Shown here: positions 12,474-15,252 of the stretch, in pieces
Numbering within the stretch: the first letter of the stretch is position 1
Layout: every line of letters begins with the position of its first letter
Assembly: GCA_003520205.1 (NCBI GenBank)
Contig: DOVG01000067.1
Coordinates: forward strand, 1-15,252
DNA: 15,252 nt
Origin: Lachnospiraceae bacterium
GTDB lineage: Bacteria; Bacillota; Clostridia; Lachnospirales; Lachnospiraceae
Reading direction: 5' to 3'
Position numbers and translations under genes: made by a program
The notes under the pieces: generated by a model
The model's input: only the letters and a program-made list of their open reading frames with translations
Databases searched by the model: none
What the model was told of the DNA's origin: nothing

Positions 12474-12479
12474 TGACAA

Positions 12480-13229
12480 ATGGAATTATTAGATAAAACA
12501 ACTGAAAATGGTGGAATTAGAATAAATAAATACCTTAGTCAGGCAGGAGTTCTTTCCAGACGAAAAGCAGATGAAGCGCTAATGAATGGTGAGATAACAA
12601 TAAATGGAAGAACGGCTGTGCCTGGTGATAAAGTCTTATTAAATGACAAGATTTGCTATAGAGGGAAGGAAGTAAGTGTTTCTACAAGGAAAAAGGTAAT
12701 TCTTGCATATAATAAACCTCTTGGTCTGGTATGTACATCTAAAGAAGCAGATAAGGACAGTATATTCAGAAAGCTGGATTATCCGGAAATGCTTTATTAT
12801 GTGGGAAGACTTGATAAGAACTCTTATGGACTTCTGCTTCTCACAAATGACGGTGAATTAGCAAATCAGATACAGAAGGCCCATAATAATCATGAAAAGG
12901 AATATGTAGTCAAGGTAAATAAACCTATTACTAAAAGCTTTGTTGAAGGCTTGATAAAAGGAGTTCCTTTAGAGGAGAGGACAACAAAACCATGTAAGAT
13001 TATTAGGGTTAGAACAGAAGAAGGCTATGACAGATATACATTTAGAATTATTATTACTGAAGGAATCAATCACCAGATAAGACGTATGTGTGAGTATTTT
13101 GATTACAAGGTAGTATCTTTAAAAAGAATTCGTGTAATGAATATAAAGCTTGGTAATCTGGCTCTGGGACAATATAGAGAACTGACAGAGCAGGAAGAGG
13201 CAACTCTCAGAAGATTAACAAAGGGGTAA
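12480..13229 (+). CDS. rluF: RluF-type 23S rRNA pseudouridine synthase
   Basis: A member of the RsuA/RluB/E/F group with an N-terminal S4 RNA-binding domain (about 11-70: GIRINKYLSQAGVLSRRKADEALMNGEITING) and a catalytic domain. The nucleophile is D112 in YYVGRLDKNSYGLLLLTNDG. The segments NNHEKEYVVKVNKPIT and INHQIRRMCEYFDYKVVSLKRIRVMNIKL match E. coli RluF especially well; RluF modifies U2604 of 23S rRNA and also U35 of tRNA-Tyr. At 249 residues it lacks the basic C-terminal extension of the E. coli protein. The start is forced: an in-frame TGA stands at 12474-12476 just upstream, the next in-frame ATG is codon 35 inside the S4 domain, and there is no ribosome site at normal distance (AAGGTG at 12461-12466 is 13 bases away). 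The ligase gene follows after 2 bases. Confidence 0.92.
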   Translation: MELLDKTTENGGIRINKYLSQAGVLSRRKADEALMNGEITINGRTAVPGDKVLLNDKICYRGKEVSVSTRKKVILAYNKPLGLVCTSKEADKDSIFRKLDYPEMLYYVGRLDKNSYGLLLLTNDGELANQIQKAHNNHEKEYVVKVNKPITKSFVEGLIKGVPLEERTTKPCKIIRVRTEEGYDRYTFRIIITEGINHQIRRMCEYFDYKVVSLKRIRVMNIKLGNLALGQYRELTEQEEATLRRLTKG

Positions 13230-13231
13230 CC

Positions 13232-15196
13232 ATGAGTAAGATAGATAGAATTAAAGAATTAATAGAAATCCTTAACAAAGCTTCAAAAGCGTATTATGCT
13301 GAGGATGTCGAGATAATGAGCAATTTCGAATATGATAAGCTCTATGATGAACTTGTTTCTCTTGAGGAAGAAACAGGTACAGTCTTCAATAACAGTCCTA
13401 CTCAAAGTGTTGGTTATGAGGTGGTAAGTGAACTGCCTAAGGAGAGACATCCAGCACCAATGCTTTCCCTTGATAAAACCAAAGATGTAGATGCGCTGGT
13501 TAGCTGGCTCGGCGATAAGGAAGGACTTCTTTCGTGGAAGATGGATGGTCTGACTGTAGTTCTGACATATGAGGATGGTCTGCTTACGAAAGCAGTGACA
13601 CGTGGTAATGGCGAGATAGGAGAGGTTATTACTCCTAATGCGAGAACCTTTGTAAATCTTCCGGGAATAATCAGTTACAAAGGAAAGCTTACTATCAGAG
13701 GTGAAGCTATCATTACTTATTCTGATTTTGAAAAAATCAATGAATCCATTCCGGATATTGATTCAAGGTATAAGAATCCTCGTAATCTATGCAGCGGATC
13801 TGTAAGACAACTGAGTTCAGAGATTACAGCCGAGAGACATGTCAGGTTTTATGCATTTTCTATGGTTGATCCGGAAGACAAAGCTCTGATGGACAGCTTC
13901 AATAATTCATTTGAGAAAAGATTTGAGTATTTAAAAGAACTTGGATTCGAGACTGTAGAATATGAAAGAGTAGCTGGAGCAACTCTTCCGGATGCTGTTC
14001 TGAGATTTTCTGCTAAGATACCGCAGAATGATTTTCCTACTGATGGATTAGTGCTCAGTTTTGAGGATATTGCTTATGGTAAGAGTCTTGGAACAACAGC
14101 GAAATTTCCAAGGAATGCTATAGCATTCAAATGGAAAGATGAGGAAGCTGAAACTGTACTTCGCGACATAGAGTGGAGTCCGTCGAGAACAGGTCTTATA
14201 AATCCGGTAGCGATATTCGATAGTGTTGATTTAGAAGGAACAGAAGTAAGTAGGGCTAGTTTACATAATATTAGCTATATAAAGGATATGAAGCTTGGAA
14301 TAGGTGACAGAATCAAGGTATATAAGGCTAATATGATTATTCCACAGATATCTGAGAATCTTACCTGCTCTGGAGAATTTACTCTTCCTGAAGTATGCCC
14401 GGCATGCGGAGGAGAGGTTAGAGTGAGACAGGAAAATGATACAGAGACACTCTGTTGTATCAACCCTGATTGTCCTGCAAAGAATATAAAACATTTTTCA
14501 TTATTTGTTTCAAGAAATGCCATGAATATTGATGGTATGTCAGAAGCAACTATGGAAAAATTTATTGGTGAAGGATTACTGCATGGATTATCTGATATAT
14601 ACCATTTAAAAGAGCATAAGGATACAATAGTAAATATGGAAGGTTTTGGAGAGAAATCTTATGAAAAACTTGTCGATGCTATAGAAGTATCAAGAAAAGC
14701 AGATATGGCTGCGTTTCTGTATGGGCTGGGTATTCCCGGCTTTGGGGTGGCTAATGCAAAGCTGGTCGTAAGAGCATTTAAGAGTGATATAAAAGCTATA
14801 ATGAATGCCACAGAAGAAGAAATGGTAGAGATAGATCAGGTGGGAGATGTACTCGCACATGATTTTGTCAGTTATTTCCATAATGAGAAGAAAATGGAAG
14901 AAGTTAATAAGCTTCTTAATGAGATAGAATTTGTAATAGAAGAAAATACTGCTGTTCAGGATTTGGAAGGAATGACCTTCGTTATCACCGGCTCACTTGT
15001 AAATTATCCGAATCGAGATGCTTTGAAGAAAGAGATAGAAGACAGAGGCGGTAAAGTAGCAGGAAGTGTAAGCGCAAAGACATCGTGTCTCATAAATAAC
15101 GATATTAATTCCGGATCATCAAAAAATAAGAAAGCTAAGAGCTTGGGGATTCCTATTATTACTGAAGATATGTTTAGTAATAATCAGTTTACATAA
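13232..15196 (+). CDS. ligA: NAD-dependent DNA ligase
   Basis: LigA seals nicks in replication and repair using NAD+. Order in the 654 residues: the Ia NMN-binding domain (AYYAEDVEIMSNFEYDKLYDEL), the adenylation domain with nucleophile K103 (KMDGL), R124 and E158, then the OB fold (INPVAIFDSVDLEGTEV). A Cys4 zinc site follows (C389, C392, C408 or C409, C414), then helix-hairpin-helix repeats (MEGFGEKSYEKLVDAIE) and a C-terminal BRCT domain (~578-654, FVITGSLVNYPNRDALKKEI). All domains are present and length is near the usual 670, but several conserved positions differ: TRGDG is TRGNG (N126), and motif IV, usually DGVVIK, is D271-G-L-V-L-S276. Motif V retains K300 (AFKW). AAAGGGG (13220-13226) overlaps the end of rluF. 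It may be the housekeeping ligase or a divergent second copy; the window cannot tell. Confidence 0.93.
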   Translation: MSKIDRIKELIEILNKASKAYYAEDVEIMSNFEYDKLYDELVSLEEETGTVFNNSPTQSVGYEVVSELPKERHPAPMLSLDKTKDVDALVSWLGDKEGLLSWKMDGLTVVLTYEDGLLTKAVTRGNGEIGEVITPNARTFVNLPGIISYKGKLTIRGEAIITYSDFEKINESIPDIDSRYKNPRNLCSGSVRQLSSEITAERHVRFYAFSMVDPEDKALMDSFNNSFEKRFEYLKELGFETVEYERVAGATLPDAVLRFSAKIPQNDFPTDGLVLSFEDIAYGKSLGTTAKFPRNAIAFKWKDEEAETVLRDIEWSPSRTGLINPVAIFDSVDLEGTEVSRASLHNISYIKDMKLGIGDRIKVYKANMIIPQISENLTCSGEFTLPEVCPACGGEVRVRQENDTETLCCINPDCPAKNIKHFSLFVSRNAMNIDGMSEATMEKFIGEGLLHGLSDIYHLKEHKDTIVNMEGFGEKSYEKLVDAIEVSRKADMAAFLYGLGIPGFGVANAKLVVRAFKSDIKAIMNATEEEMVEIDQVGDVLAHDFVSYFHNEKKMEEVNKLLNEIEFVIEENTAVQDLEGMTFVITGSLVNYPNRDALKKEIEDRGGKVAGSVSAKTSCLINNDINSGSSKNKKAKSLGIPIITEDMFSNNQFT

Positions 15197-15252
15197 TTAT
15201 TTTTACTAGGTTAACATAAAATTTGGCGATATTACGATAAGGAACTATTTGG

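Noticed and set aside
12473..12478. Second TTGACA as another -35 box
   Set aside because: No -10-like hexamer at 16-18 bases downstream, and the start would lie inside rluF; the upstream TTGACA at 12445 has a good partner.
15197..15252. Start of a further gene (AAGGAA then TTG at 15249)
   Set aside because: Only a few bases remain and no coding sequence can be tested; no terminator hairpin is seen after ligA either.

Overview
This window is a low-GC stretch of a bacterial chromosome devoted almost entirely to information processing. The gene order (rpsB-tsf, then rimP-nusA-rnpM/ylxQ-infB-rbfA-nrnA-truB-ribF), the strong AGGAGG-type ribosome sites, the AT-rich codon usage (AGA and CGT for Arg, GAA/GAG, AAG/AAA) and the protein families point to a Firmicute of class Clostridia, most likely family Lachnospiraceae. 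Genus cannot be fixed from the sequence alone. No insertion sequence, prophage, CRISPR array or other sign of horizontal transfer is visible; this is core chromosome.

Layout. (1) 1-1425: the 3' end of rpsB and complete tsf, closed by an intrinsic terminator. (2) 1481-2599: a lone M24 aminopeptidase gene. (3) 2644-11860: a long operon with a promoter, a leader hairpin with a U-tract that looks like an attenuator, rimP, nusA, a fused rnpM(ylxR)-ylxQ, infB, rbfA, a DHH phosphoesterase (nrnA), truB and ribF. A tRNA-Arg(CCG) gene then overlaps the end of ribF and appears to have its own promoter inside ribF. It is followed by a small membrane-anchored protein and a strong terminator. (4) 11854-12309, minus strand: an Lrp/AsnC regulator convergent with the operon and divergent from the next unit. 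(5) 12480-15196: rluF-type pseudouridine synthase and NAD-dependent DNA ligase (ligA), driven by a near-consensus promoter whose predicted start coincides with the rluF ATG and whose -35 box lies inside a perfect inverted repeat.

How the genes work together. rpsB/tsf supply ribosomal protein S2 and the EF-Tu exchange factor. The large operon couples 30S maturation (RimP, RbfA), transcription elongation/termination (NusA), initiation (IF2), tRNA modification and processing (TruB, RnpM-like domain), short-RNA and pAp turnover (NrnA) and FMN/FAD synthesis (RibF).

No wholly new system was found. The points most worth a second look are regulatory and architectural: the attenuator before rimP-nusA, the ribF stop codon lying inside the tRNA, the probably leaderless rluF message under an operator-like palindrome, a ~60-residue insertion in EF-Ts, the RnpM-YlxQ fusion, and a LigA with substitutions in otherwise conserved nucleotidyltransferase motifs.
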